Notes under the pieces: generated by a model
What the model was told of the DNA's origin: nothing
The model's database searches: none
What the model saw: only the letters and a program-made list of their open reading frames with translations
Translations under genes and position numbers: made by a program
Part shown: in pieces, positions 24,638 to 33,232 of the stretch
Layout of the letters: every line of letters begins with the position of its first letter
Position numbering within the stretch: the stretch's first letter is position 1
DNA from: Mycobacterium sp. 141
Lineage (GTDB): Bacteria; Actinomycetota; Actinomycetes; Mycobacteriales; Mycobacteriaceae
DNA: 64,000 nt
Direction of reading: 5' to 3'
Assembly: GCF_000382405.1 (NCBI RefSeq)
Contig: NZ_KB908265.1
Coordinates: forward strand, 80,040-144,039

Positions 24638-26706
24638 GCACCGCGGACGCGAGGAGCAAAATGAGCACCGCGGACGCGAGGAGCAAAATAAGCACCGCGG
24701 ACGCGAGGAGCAAAATAAGCACCGCGGACGCGAGGAGCAAAATAAGCACCGCGGACGCGAGGAGCAAAATAAGCACCGCGCCTCAATGGGAGCCGACGCA
24801 GGCCGACATCGACTCCGCGCGGGTCACGGACTTCGCACGATTCGTGGCGGCGCGGGCAGGCCGCGAACTGGCCGACTACCACGATCTGTGGCAGTGGTCG
24901 GTCGATGATCCCGCAGAGTTCTGGGGTGCGCTGTGGGACTACTTCGAACTCGGTGAGCGGCCGGCCGAGGTGCTCACAGGTGAGTCGATGCCGGGGGCGC
25001 GCTGGTTTGCCGGGGCCCGGCTCAACTACGTCGACCAGATTCTCCGCAACGCCCGTACCGACCGTCCCGCGATCCTGACGGTCGCCGAGGGCGGTGCCGT
25101 CACCGAGCTTTCCTGGTCCGAATTGTTGGCGCGAACCGCAACTTTCGCGAACACCCTGCGCTCACTCGGCGTGCAGCCGGGGGACCGGGTGGCCGGCTAC
25201 CTGCCGAACATCGCCGAGGCCATCATCGCGTTTTTCGCCACCGCGAGCATCGGGGCGATCTGGAGTGCGTGCGGGCAAGACTACACCGCAAAGGCCGCGC
25301 TGGACCGGCTCGGCCAGCTGGAGCCGACCGTATTGGTGACCGCGGACGGTTACCGGTTCGGCGGCAAGGACCACGACAAGTCCGCTGATATCGCCGCGCT
25401 GCGAGCCGGGTTGCCGACGCTCAAGGCGGCGGTGCTCGTCGCGCGGCTGGGTTCGGCGCGGAGTGACTGGGTCGACTGGGAGTCGGCGAGTGCGCCCGGA
25501 GACGCCGAGCTGGCCACCACCGCAGTCGATTTCGATCACCCCCTGTGGATCCTGTACTCGTCCGGGACCACGGGGCTGCCCAAGGGCATCGTCCACGGGC
25601 ACGGCGGTGTTCTGGTGGAACACCTCAAAGCCATTGCGTTGCAGAGCAATATCGGCCGCGACGACACCTTCTTCTGGTACACCAGCCCGAGCTGGATGAT
25701 GTGGAACTTCCAGGTGGCCGGTCTACTGGTGGGGGCCACCATCGTCTGTTACGACGGCAGCCCGACCTACCCGCAGGCCGATGCGCTGTGGAGTATCGCG
25801 GCCACGATCGGTGCCACGGTACTCGGCACCAGCCCCGGTTACGTGCTCGCCTGCGCGAAAGCCGGCTCGGTGCCCCGGAAACAGCACGACCTCTCGGCGC
25901 TGCGGACTGTCGGAATCACCGGCTCCTCGTTGCCGCCGGCATCGGGACTGTGGTTGCGGGACAACGTCGGTGAGCGGGTCCAGGTGAACTCGATCAGTGG
26001 TGGCACCGATGTGGTGTCGGCGTTCATCGGCGGGGTTCCGACTGTGCCGGTATGGCCGGGAGAGTTGTCTGCGCCGTTCCTCGGGGTGGCGCTCGATGCC
26101 TGGGACGAGGCGGGCAATCCCGTGCGCGGCGAGGTGGGCGAACTGGTGATCACCAAACCGATGCCGTCCATGCCGATCTTCTTTTGGAATGATGCCGATG
26201 GATCCCGTTACCGTGCGGCCTATTTCGAGATGTTCCCCGGCGTGTGGCGGCACGGCGACTGGATCACCATCACAGATCACGGCAGCATCGTCGTGCACGG
26301 CCGTTCAGACTCGACCCTGAACCGAAACGGCATCCGGATGGGTAGTGCCGACATCTACCAGTCCGTCGAGCGATTGCCGGAGATCGTCGAGGCCTTGGTG
26401 ATCGGCGCCGAGCAACCCGACGGCGGCTACTGGATGCCGTTGTTCGTGGTGCTGGCCGATGGGGTCGAGCTCACAGACGAGCTGCGGGACCGCATCAAGC
26501 AGACCATCCGCACCGAGGTGTCCCCGCGCCATGTGCCCGATGAGATCATCGTCGCCCCAGGCGTTCCGCACACCCGGACCGGAAAGAAGCTCGAGGTGCC
26601 GATCAAGAAGCTGTTCCAGGGCGCCGATCCCGTCAAGGTCGTCGAGCGCAGCGCCGTGGACAACCCGGATCTGCTGGATTGGTATGTCACGCAGCGTCGA
26701 ACGTGA
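24634..26706 (+). CDS. Acetoacetyl-CoA synthetase with a repeat-expanded N-terminus
   Basis: 690 residues if started at GTG 24634, which overlaps the bdhA stop. The adenylate-forming domain is complete: ILYSSGTTGLPKGIVHGHGG, WMMWNFQVAGLLVGATIV, SGGTDVVSAFIGG, HGRSDSTLNRNGIRMG and the C-terminal Lys in PHTRTGKKLEVP. It activates acetoacetate with ATP and CoA. Residues 2-46 are five copies of a nine-residue unit (STADARSK plus Met or Ile) from a 27-bp DNA repeat; without them the protein has the usual family length. ATG 24661 in the first repeat, with GAGGAG 4 nt upstream, is an alternative start. Confidence 0.9.
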   Translation: MSTADARSKMSTADARSKISTADARSKISTADARSKISTADARSKISTAPQWEPTQADIDSARVTDFARFVAARAGRELADYHDLWQWSVDDPAEFWGALWDYFELGERPAEVLTGESMPGARWFAGARLNYVDQILRNARTDRPAILTVAEGGAVTELSWSELLARTATFANTLRSLGVQPGDRVAGYLPNIAEAIIAFFATASIGAIWSACGQDYTAKAALDRLGQLEPTVLVTADGYRFGGKDHDKSADIAALRAGLPTLKAAVLVARLGSARSDWVDWESASAPGDAELATTAVDFDHPLWILYSSGTTGLPKGIVHGHGGVLVEHLKAIALQSNIGRDDTFFWYTSPSWMMWNFQVAGLLVGATIVCYDGSPTYPQADALWSIAATIGATVLGTSPGYVLACAKAGSVPRKQHDLSALRTVGITGSSLPPASGLWLRDNVGERVQVNSISGGTDVVSAFIGGVPTVPVWPGELSAPFLGVALDAWDEAGNPVRGEVGELVITKPMPSMPIFFWNDADGSRYRAAYFEMFPGVWRHGDWITITDHGSIVVHGRSDSTLNRNGIRMGSADIYQSVERLPEIVEALVIGAEQPDGGYWMPLFVVLADGVELTDELRDRIKQTIRTEVSPRHVPDEIIVAPGVPHTRTGKKLEVPIKKLFQGADPVKVVERSAVDNPDLLDWYVTQRRT
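24637..24780 (+). repeat. 27-bp tandem repeat, five units plus a 9-bp remnant
   Basis: Units at 24637-24663, 24664-24690, 24691-24717, 24718-24744 and 24745-24771, then a partial unit (AGCACCGCG) to 24780. All begin AGCACCGCGGACGCGAGG and contain GAGGAGCAAA directly before the last codon. That codon is ATG in unit 1 and ATA in units 2-5, the only difference seen. The unit is a multiple of three, so copy changes keep frame. It sits at the GTGA overlap between bdhA and the synthetase. Confidence 0.95.
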
Positions 26707-27961
26707 CCAAGTCAATACTCAACTGGCCCTCGATCACGCTCACCGTTCTCACCGGCGGTCCCGGTAGCGGCGGGGCGGTCGACCGGTAGACCGCCCCGGT
26801 CGGAGTCATGAACTCGGCGGTGTGCACGCCGTCTGTCTCACTCGTGGTGACCGACCAGCCGGGTGCTTCCTTGGCGTAGTTGCACGCTTCGCACGCGCCG
26901 AGCCCGTTGCGTGCGCTCGTCGGACCACCTTGGTGTTTCGGCACCGCATGATCGTGATGGCGAATCGGCGCATTGCAGTAGGGGGTCCGGCACGTCTGGT
27001 CCCGCAGATCCAGCAGAGCGGCCAAGCCCTTCGGGAAGAGTCGTGCTTGCGACTCCATCGCGACCAACTGCCCGCTTCGAGGATGCCGATACAGACGTCG
27101 CAGGGTTGCCTTCACCCCCGCGGCCGCGTCGCTGAGCAAGGCGCGCGCGAAACCCGCGGGGACGGGCCCGTAGCCGCCGACCCATGCGGGGGCGTGGTCG
27201 TCACCGGCCAAGGTCGTATCCGCCATCACCAGGTTCAGTGCGATCGGCACGGGTTGTGCGGCCGGCCTGCCGGTGACCCGTTCGAACACTGTGTCCGCCA
27301 TGATCTGGCCGCGTGAGCGTTCGTCGAATGTGGTGTCGGCGGCGCGTTTCAAGGCCGCATAGACCGAGACGCCCTGGTGGACCGGCAGCAGCACGGTCAC
27401 GTACGTCATCGTGTCCGGCGCCGGCCTGATCGTCACACATCGATCCTCGGCAGCCTTGGCCGAGCGCTCTACGACCGCAGCGACATCCAGATTCGCGGCG
27501 ATCTTCTTGGCCTCGGCGGTGATCCGCGAATTACCCCAACCCTCCAGTCGGGAGACATCCGCACACAGTTCGGCGTCCAACCGGCGGCGGTGTTCGATGC
27601 TCAAACAGGCTGATTCGCGCACGATCAGGGTGGCCCGCCATTCCGACAACGCGCCGCATTCCAAAGCTGCCAGGGTGTACGGCATCTCGTGGACGAGGGC
27701 CTGGGCCATGCCAAGATGAGTGCCGCCGCAGACGGGAGCATCGTGGCGTGCCAACGCCACCTCGCTGGCCAACCCGCGGCCCCGCCGCTTGGCCGGCACG
27801 CCGGCGGCAGCTTCGGCGGCGCGACGCTTGGCGGCCCACAACACGGTTGCCCGCGCCTGCGCCGCGGCGGCGGCCGACTTCAGCTGTTCGAAGGTCTCGA
27901 CCTGGGCGCGCAGCTCATCTTCGCTGGCCGCAGGATCGACTTCGAACAAACTTTCGAACAC
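26687..27961 (-). CDS. DUF222 / HNH endonuclease domain protein (13E12 repeat family)
   Basis: About 424 residues. The N-terminal DUF222 region contains VETFEQLKSAAAAAQARATV and ALVHEMPYTLAALECGALSE; the C-terminal HNH motif reads CRTPYCNAPIRHHDHAVPKHQGG and NGLGACEACNYAKEAPGW, with the Cys pairs and His of the metal site. The family is multicopy in mycobacteria (the 13E12 repeats), sometimes DNA-damage-induced and linked to mobile DNA; the role is unknown. The GTG at 27961 gives the typical family start VFESLFE; a TTG at 27991 is also open. The 3' end overlaps the convergent synthetase gene by 20 bp. Confidence 0.85.
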   Translation of the reverse strand: MFESLFEVDPAASEDELRAQVETFEQLKSAAAAAQARATVLWAAKRRAAEAAAGVPAKRRGRGLASEVALARHDAPVCGGTHLGMAQALVHEMPYTLAALECGALSEWRATLIVRESACLSIEHRRRLDAELCADVSRLEGWGNSRITAEAKKIAANLDVAAVVERSAKAAEDRCVTIRPAPDTMTYVTVLLPVHQGVSVYAALKRAADTTFDERSRGQIMADTVFERVTGRPAAQPVPIALNLVMADTTLAGDDHAPAWVGGYGPVPAGFARALLSDAAAGVKATLRRLYRHPRSGQLVAMESQARLFPKGLAALLDLRDQTCRTPYCNAPIRHHDHAVPKHQGGPTSARNGLGACEACNYAKEAPGWSVTTSETDGVHTAEFMTPTGAVYRSTAPPLPGPPVRTVSVIEGQLSIDLVTFDAA

Positions 27962-28273
27962 GCTACCGATGCTACCCTCGGCTACCGACAAGTGCCGGGG
28001 TCAGCTCTGCGACCACGTGTCGAGACGCAGCTTCGCCCTGACCCACGGCAACTACGGCGGGATGGCGATGGCGTCCAGACGCATTGCGGCGTCTAAATCC
28101 TCCGGTGCAAAATCCCGTGTGTGCCAATTTATTTCGTACGAACGTTCTATTTCATGTCAGTCGGCAAGTACGGCCAACGGAGCTAATGTTCGTTGTTTGT
28201 TGGCATGTCTTCGAGTGACGACCAGACATCCGCCGGCGACATGAGGAACCGCGATGGGGCCTCGTCCGGTTGT
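27962..28273. other. Intergenic region upstream of the DUF222 gene
   Basis: No gene seen. Right of the DUF222 start are three spaced GGTAGC-like repeats on the minus strand (27961-27990). At 28133-28147 two palindromes overlap: TTCGTACGAA (28133-28142) and GAACGTTC (28140-28147). This does not match the mycobacterial LexA site, which needs four bases between GAAC and GTTC. Function unknown. Confidence 0.4.
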
Positions 28274-28810
28274 TCATGCGTGAATGACTCCGGTAAACAA
28301 TAGGATTGCTGGTGCGAGCGCGGTACCGACAGCTTCGACGACCGCGACTACTGCGGCGGTGTGGGCAAGGGGCTTGCCAAGGCCCAGGATGAGGAAAAAC
28401 AGAAACCACAAGGCTGCCCACGCGAACCAGCTGACAGCGATCCACGCGTCGAAGACGCCACTGGCGTGCGACAGTGAATACAGCCCGGCTGGAAGGGCGA
28501 TGACAGCCACCACGAGTGAGAACCATCCGAGTGCAGCGCCGTTGACTCCGGTGAATTGGTTGGCGCCCACCCACAGATACGTCAGCGCAAACAGCCCGAT
28601 GTAGGCGGCCGGGGCGGCACTGGCGGCGTCGGAAGCTCGGGCCAGTGTCAGCGTAACGATTACCAATCCGACCACTCCGGTGAAGACATTGACGATCGCA
28701 ATATCTTTACCAGCCAGACGATTTGGACGGGCCGGTGTAGTGGAGTGCCACATCCACAGGCCGTTGACGAGCAAGCTTGCGCCGACGAACACGAGAAAGA
28801 CGGGAAGCAT
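28274..28810 (-). CDS. amiS: AmiS/UreI-family membrane channel
   Basis: 178 residues with about six membrane segments (MLPVFLVFVGASLLVNGLWM at the N-terminus, YIGLFALTYLWVGANQF in the middle, WAALWFLFFLILGLGK later). UreI is a proton-gated urea channel; AmiS paralogues accompany amidases and are thought to pass short amides. The amidase gene lies upstream on the same strand, 254 bp away, so this probably takes up its substrate or releases ammonia. ATG 28810 has only a weak ribosome site. Confidence 0.85.
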   Translation of the reverse strand: MLPVFLVFVGASLLVNGLWMWHSTTPARPNRLAGKDIAIVNVFTGVVGLVIVTLTLARASDAASAAPAAYIGLFALTYLWVGANQFTGVNGAALGWFSLVVAVIALPAGLYSLSHASGVFDAWIAVSWFAWAALWFLFFLILGLGKPLAHTAAVVAVVEAVGTALAPAILLFTGVIHA

Positions 28811-29064
28811 TGTTAAACACGCTTTCGTGGTGAGGTTAATCGATCCTTTGGCATGCGAACCAGAACGCAAACGATCGTCTCGGGTGCCGGAGAACCGCCA
28901 GAGTGGTGCGCCCCGAGACTTTGGTTCTGTATCGCGGTCGTGTTAATGGTGGTCGGCGGCGGGCTGATCGGCCTGACAACGGCGTTGCTGCTGGCCGGGA
29001 CTACCGCAGCTCTCGATCGGGCCGGCAGGCTGTTGAGCCCACCGGCGCGGGCGGCGAGATCGCG

Positions 29065-30486
29065 CTATCCCGGTCGGCGATCGGCCCAGGGGCGGGCGCG
29101 CTCGAAGTTGGCTGCGGCGCGCAGGACCGCGGCGTCGGCGTGTGGACGCGCGGTGATCTGCAGGCCGACCGGCCGGCCGTCAGCGGTGAAGCCGGCCGGC
29201 ACGGAGATGGCCGGGGTAGTCATCATGTTGAACGGGAACGTGAGGACCCAGGCCATTACCTGGCGCCGCAGCGTGTCGCCGACGAGCTGGTCGGGCGTGA
29301 ACTGCGTGATCGGGAAGGCGGCCTCGGCGAGCGTTGGGGTGACGAGCAGGTCGTAGTTGGTCATGAACGCGGCGAACGCGTCCCACATCCCGCCGCGGAA
29401 AACGTCGGCACGCGCGACCTCGAGAGCCGGGAGCTGCTCGAGCTCGTGCATGAGCGCGATGAGGTTGTCGTCGACGTGGCCGCGCTGCTCGTCCCAGTCG
29501 AGCAGGTCGTGCCCACTGCCGATGCCGGGGACCCAGAGCCCGTTCCACATCGCGTCGATCGGGTCCTCCCACGGCGGGGTGTCCTCGGTGACGGTCGCGC
29601 CGAGCTCCGCGAACGCCGCCACGGCGCTGCGGCAGATGCTCGCGATCTCCTCGTCGACGCGCGCGTAGCCGAGGTCGGGTGAGTAGGCGATCCGCCATCC
29701 CGAGATGTCCTTGGCGAGTTCGGCCACGTAGTCGACGTCGTCGGCGGGCAGGCTCGTCGGGTCGGAGGGATCGGGGCCCGCGAGCACGCTGAGCATGAGC
29801 GCGTTGTCGGTGACGGTGCGCGTCATCGGGCCGTGGTAGACCCACGGGCTGTATCGCACGCCGAGGATCGATTGCGGGATCCGGCCGCCCGAGGGCTTGA
29901 GGCCGACGATCCCGCACAGTGACGAGGGCGACCGGACCGAGCCGGCGCCGTCGCTACCCTCGGCCAGCTGGCCAAGCCCGGCCGCGACGGCCGCCGCGGC
30001 ACCGCCGCTGGAGCCTCCCGCGATCAGCCCGTGTTTCCATGGGTTGTGCGTGGGGCCGTAGAGGTGGTTGTCGGTGCTGCCGCAGTGGTAGCCGCTCTCG
30101 ATGGTGTTCGTCTTGCCCAGGAACAGCCCACCGGCCTCACGCATCCGCGTCACGACGGCCGCGTCGCGGTCGGGGATGTTGTCCTTGAGCGGCTCGAGCC
30201 CGAACGTGAGCGCCAGCCCGGCGACGGCGGTGAGGTCCTTGATCGAGTAGGGGACGCCGTGCAGTGGCCCCAGATCACCGCCGGCGCGCTGGAGGCGGGT
30301 GAGTTCCTCCGCATCGTCCAGCACCTTGTCGCGGTTGAAATCGCAATAGGCGTTGAGGTCGGGATTGACCGCCTCGATCCGCGCGACCACCTGCTCGGCG
30401 ACGTCGGTCGGCGTCACCTCGCCGCTTCGGATCATCTGCGCCAGATCGATCGCCGGCACCCAGCAGAGTTCATCGGAACCCGTCAT
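29065..30486 (-). CDS. Amidase-signature family amidase
   Basis: 473 residues. The Ser-cisSer-Lys triad is visible as Lys83 (YSIKDL), Ser159 (AGGSSGG) and Ser183 (GAGSVR), with family spacing. It hydrolyses a carboxamide to acid and ammonia; no further specificity can be read. The usual GSDTGGS is GSDGAGS here. Codon and base use differ somewhat from neighbours (denser GCG/CTC runs), hinting at recent acquisition. The AmiS channel gene follows, and two TTCACGTGA sites lie 96-124 bp upstream. Confidence 0.88.
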   Translation of the reverse strand: MTGSDELCWVPAIDLAQMIRSGEVTPTDVAEQVVARIEAVNPDLNAYCDFNRDKVLDDAEELTRLQRAGGDLGPLHGVPYSIKDLTAVAGLALTFGLEPLKDNIPDRDAAVVTRMREAGGLFLGKTNTIESGYHCGSTDNHLYGPTHNPWKHGLIAGGSSGGAAAAVAAGLGQLAEGSDGAGSVRSPSSLCGIVGLKPSGGRIPQSILGVRYSPWVYHGPMTRTVTDNALMLSVLAGPDPSDPTSLPADDVDYVAELAKDISGWRIAYSPDLGYARVDEEIASICRSAVAAFAELGATVTEDTPPWEDPIDAMWNGLWVPGIGSGHDLLDWDEQRGHVDDNLIALMHELEQLPALEVARADVFRGGMWDAFAAFMTNYDLLVTPTLAEAAFPITQFTPDQLVGDTLRRQVMAWVLTFPFNMMTTPAISVPAGFTADGRPVGLQITARPHADAAVLRAAANFERARPWADRRPG

Positions 30487-30922
30487 CGGTTTTCTCCTTG
30501 TTAATCGAGGGCATACGTCACTGGGCCGCTGCGTGGGCGCGTGGGCTGGAATGACGCCAACATTGAATCGAGTGAAATAGCTTCACGTGATCGTGATTTG
30601 GTTCACGTGACTGCGCGGTGTGCGCTGTTGGCAAGGTAATCGCAGAAATTGGTAGTTTCCCAGGTCCAATCGAGACCTGATTAGAGGTACCACGGAAATG
30701 GTCGTAGCAAGATCGTGAGGCGGGCTGACCGCGACACCGATAATCCGGTTGATTGTCGCGGTGCTAGCCTGGGCGTCGGGCGTATAGCCCAATATCCGTA
30801 CCGCTCACAGCGTTTCATTAGCCGAGCTGCTTTTTGTGGACCGTCGGCGGCGCACAAGCGCAGCGTCTTAGCGGGTCCCTGCATCGCGCGAGCGCGATCC
30901 ACAGGCAAATGCTACTGAGGAG
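30487..30922. other. 436-bp intergenic region upstream of the amidase operon
   Basis: No convincing gene. It holds the amidase promoter region with two TTCACGTGA repeats (30582-30610). The rest, to the stop of the MocR gene, shows nothing I can name. Confidence 0.4.
30582..30610. promoter_or_regulatory. Two direct TTCACGTGA repeats, candidate operator
   Basis: TTCACGTGA at 30582-30590 and again at 30602-30610. Each contains the 8-bp palindrome TCACGTGA, and the two are 20 bp apart, two helical turns. They lie about 96 bp before the amidase ATG. The adjacent MocR-type regulator is a candidate binder. Confidence 0.5.
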
Positions 30923-32419
30923 TCATCGCGACTTGAGGATGTCGTCGAGAACGCGCACGCCTTCGCGCACGTCGGCGCGGGTGGTTCCGGCGTAGCCGAG
31001 TAACAAGCCGGCGGTGTGGTTGGGTTCGTAGTGGTGTATTGATAGGGGCCAGACGTGGACCCCTTGTTGCAGAGCAGCATTGGTCACTGTCGTGTCCGTG
31101 GCGGCGGTGTGCATTCGCCCGATCAGGTGCAGGCCGCCATCGGATGGTTTCAGTTCGAGGTGCTCGCTGAGCGGTTCGGCTTCACGAATCAATTGGTGTT
31201 GGCGCTCCGCGTGGAGGGTCCGCATCCGCCGTAAGTGGTGCACGAAGTGTCCTTGCTCCATGAAGTCGGCCACGACCGCTTGGTCTGTGAGGTGGGCGTG
31301 CATATCGGCACCCAGATGGGCCGCGATGAAACCGTCGGTCAGATCGGCAGGCGCGATGAGATATCCGAGCCGCAAGCCGGGGAAGAGTACCTTGCTGAAC
31401 GTGCCGATGTAGATGACGCGTTGGTGGGTGTCGATTGCTTTGAGTGGTGCTTGCGGCCTGCCGACATACCGGAACTCGGCGTCGTAGTCGTCCTCAAGGA
31501 TCCAGGCGTTGTTGCGGTCTGCCCAATCAATCAGCGCTAGACGGCGTTCCAGCGACATGGTGTGCCCCAGGGGGAACTGATGCGACGGAGTGACGATAGC
31601 CAGTCGGGCCGCCGGTTCTGAGGAGATGCCCGCGGCGACGTCAAGCCCGAACCGGTCAACCGGTACCGGGATGATGCGGGCGTCGGCGGCCACCAGTGCT
31701 GCGCGCGCACCGAGGTAGCCTGGCTCTTCGAGCCACGCGGCATCACCGGGATCGAGCAGAATCCGGGCGCAGAAATCCAGGGCCTGCTGTGAGCCGGTCG
31801 TCACGATTATGTGGTCGGCGGTGCAGTGGATGCCGCGCGCTGTACCGATGTAAGCAGCGATCGCCTCCCGCAGCGGCCGGTAGCCGGCTGGATCGTCGTA
31901 GCGCATCAGTGACGGACCGGATTTGTTCAAGCGCGATGAATACAGCTTGTTCCACGTCGCGAACGGAAATGCGTCGAGCGCGGGGAGGCCGATATGAAAG
32001 GCCGTACCGCGCGGCCGCCGGTGCAGCAGTGCGGGCAGCGGGACGCGCCGTGCGGCGGCTAGCCGTTGACCCCGCTGCGACAGCGTCGCCGTCGCTGGAC
32101 GCGCTGAGGCCGCCGACACTGCAAATGGGCTCATCTGCAAGTACTGCTCGGGAAGCACTCGCGAGACGTAGGTCCCCGACCCCGCGCGACCTTCGACATA
32201 GCCTTCGGAGCCAAGTTGGTCGAACGCCGCCAAGACGGTGTTGCGCGAAACACCATGGTCTGCAGCCAACACTCGGCTCGCCGGGAGTCGTGCCCCCGCG
32301 GCCAGTTGGCCCGTCAGGATGGCTGACCGCAATTGCTCGTAGAGCACCTTGTAGGCCGGAACACCGGATTTCACGCCCGCAGAGCCACCGTGCGCTGGCT
32401 TGTTTCGGTCCGATGTCAT
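30923..32419 (-). CDS. MocR-family (GntR/aminotransferase) regulator
   Basis: 498 residues: an N-terminal GntR winged helix (YEQLRSAILTGQLAAGARLP, SRNTVLAAFDQLGSEGYVEG) fused to a class I aminotransferase-like domain with the PLP Lys in GTFSKVLFPGLRLGY and EDDYDAEFRY. MocR proteins sense PLP adducts of amines or amino acids and control nearby genes. It is divergent from the 32572 gene and lies upstream of the amidase operon, so either could be its target. Confidence 0.9.
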   Translation of the reverse strand: MTSDRNKPAHGGSAGVKSGVPAYKVLYEQLRSAILTGQLAAGARLPASRVLAADHGVSRNTVLAAFDQLGSEGYVEGRAGSGTYVSRVLPEQYLQMSPFAVSAASARPATATLSQRGQRLAAARRVPLPALLHRRPRGTAFHIGLPALDAFPFATWNKLYSSRLNKSGPSLMRYDDPAGYRPLREAIAAYIGTARGIHCTADHIIVTTGSQQALDFCARILLDPGDAAWLEEPGYLGARAALVAADARIIPVPVDRFGLDVAAGISSEPAARLAIVTPSHQFPLGHTMSLERRLALIDWADRNNAWILEDDYDAEFRYVGRPQAPLKAIDTHQRVIYIGTFSKVLFPGLRLGYLIAPADLTDGFIAAHLGADMHAHLTDQAVVADFMEQGHFVHHLRRMRTLHAERQHQLIREAEPLSEHLELKPSDGGLHLIGRMHTAATDTTVTNAALQQGVHVWPLSIHHYEPNHTAGLLLGYAGTTRADVREGVRVLDDILKSR

Positions 32420-32430
32420 GTGGATCCTCC

Positions 32431-32489
32431 AACCAAACGCAAATTGGTCCTGGTATCTACGCCAGTTCTTCCTAGGCTACAGAACCAAT
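32431..32489. promoter_or_regulatory. AACCAA/ATTGGT repeats between MocR gene and 32572 gene
   Basis: AACCAA at 32431-32436, ATTGGT at 32443-32448 and AACCAAT at 32483-32489. The first two form an inverted repeat (ACCAA, 7-bp spacer, TTGGT); the outer two are direct repeats 52 bp apart. MocR regulators such as GabR bind spaced repeats of this size, so this is a plausible autoregulatory site. Inference only. Confidence 0.4.
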
Positions 32490-32571
32490 ACATCACCCGG
32501 GCCCGGTTTCGCCGTCCCCCACAGCCCCAGGCGCACAGTGCGTCTGACCCTCTCAAGGAGGTAACACCGAT

Positions 32572-33090
32572 ATGTCGATCTACCTGAGCATGCAGCGCGT
32601 GCGCTTCTCCAGCCCCGACGCCTACGCGAAATTCAAGGTCGTCTTCGCCGACACTCGGCACCACCTGATGCAGTTGCCGGGTTTTCTGCACCTGACGTGG
32701 TGGGAGCATCCCGACGATCCGACCTGGTTCAACGAGTGCAGCTTCTGGACCAGCAAAAAAGCGCTCAACGACTGGCACATGGATATCTACCACAAGTATG
32801 CGAAGGCGTGGGCCGCCAACGGCGCGATCATGGAAGACATCATCACCAACTTCGAGCTCGTCGGAACCCGGCTGCTACGCATTTGCCCATGCTGTAATGA
32901 GTTGCAGGACAAGAAATATGACCTCGCTTACGAACAGGCGACGCTGCATGAGCAGTGCCCCAAATGCGGATTCCACTTCCCATACATGACCGAACAACCG
33001 TCGAGCTTCGCGGTCTTCAAAGACGCCGCCATCAACCCGCCGCTTGAGGACAACGTCGAAGGCCACGCGCCAGCAGAATCGCTGGCATAG
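32572..33090 (+). CDS. ABM-like domain plus zinc-ribbon protein, function unknown
   Basis: 172 residues. The first ~105 residues resemble a dimeric alpha/beta-barrel (antibiotic-biosynthesis-monooxygenase-like) domain: SIYLSMQRVRFSSPDAYAKF, QLPGFLHLTWWEHPDDPTW and WTSKKALNDWHMD. The second part has two Cys pairs, CPCC and CPKC, about 30 residues apart, a probable zinc ribbon or rubredoxin-like knuckle. I do not know this combination. AAGGAGGT nine bases before the ATG is an almost perfect ribosome site, so strong translation is expected. It is divergent from the MocR regulator. Confidence 0.75.
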   Translation: MSIYLSMQRVRFSSPDAYAKFKVVFADTRHHLMQLPGFLHLTWWEHPDDPTWFNECSFWTSKKALNDWHMDIYHKYAKAWAANGAIMEDIITNFELVGTRLLRICPCCNELQDKKYDLAYEQATLHEQCPKCGFHFPYMTEQPSSFAVFKDAAINPPLEDNVEGHAPAESLA

Positions 33091-33232
33091 GGACTGTCCG
33101 AGCACCGGCGCTGCGTTCAAGCGCGATAGCGTGATGCCGGGTGTTCCGCTGGCGGACGACCAAGCAATCCTTGAACTGAGCTTTTGCAGCGAAGATCAAC
33201 AATCGGTCGCGGCAAGCCGATGTTTTGTCAAA

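Noticed and set aside
24637..24780. CRISPR-like repeat array
   Set aside because: The units are directly adjacent with no spacers, in frame with a gene, and no cas genes are present.
28140..28147. LexA (SOS) box upstream of the DUF222 gene
   Set aside because: GAACGTTC lacks the four-base spacer of the mycobacterial GAAC-N4-GTTC site.
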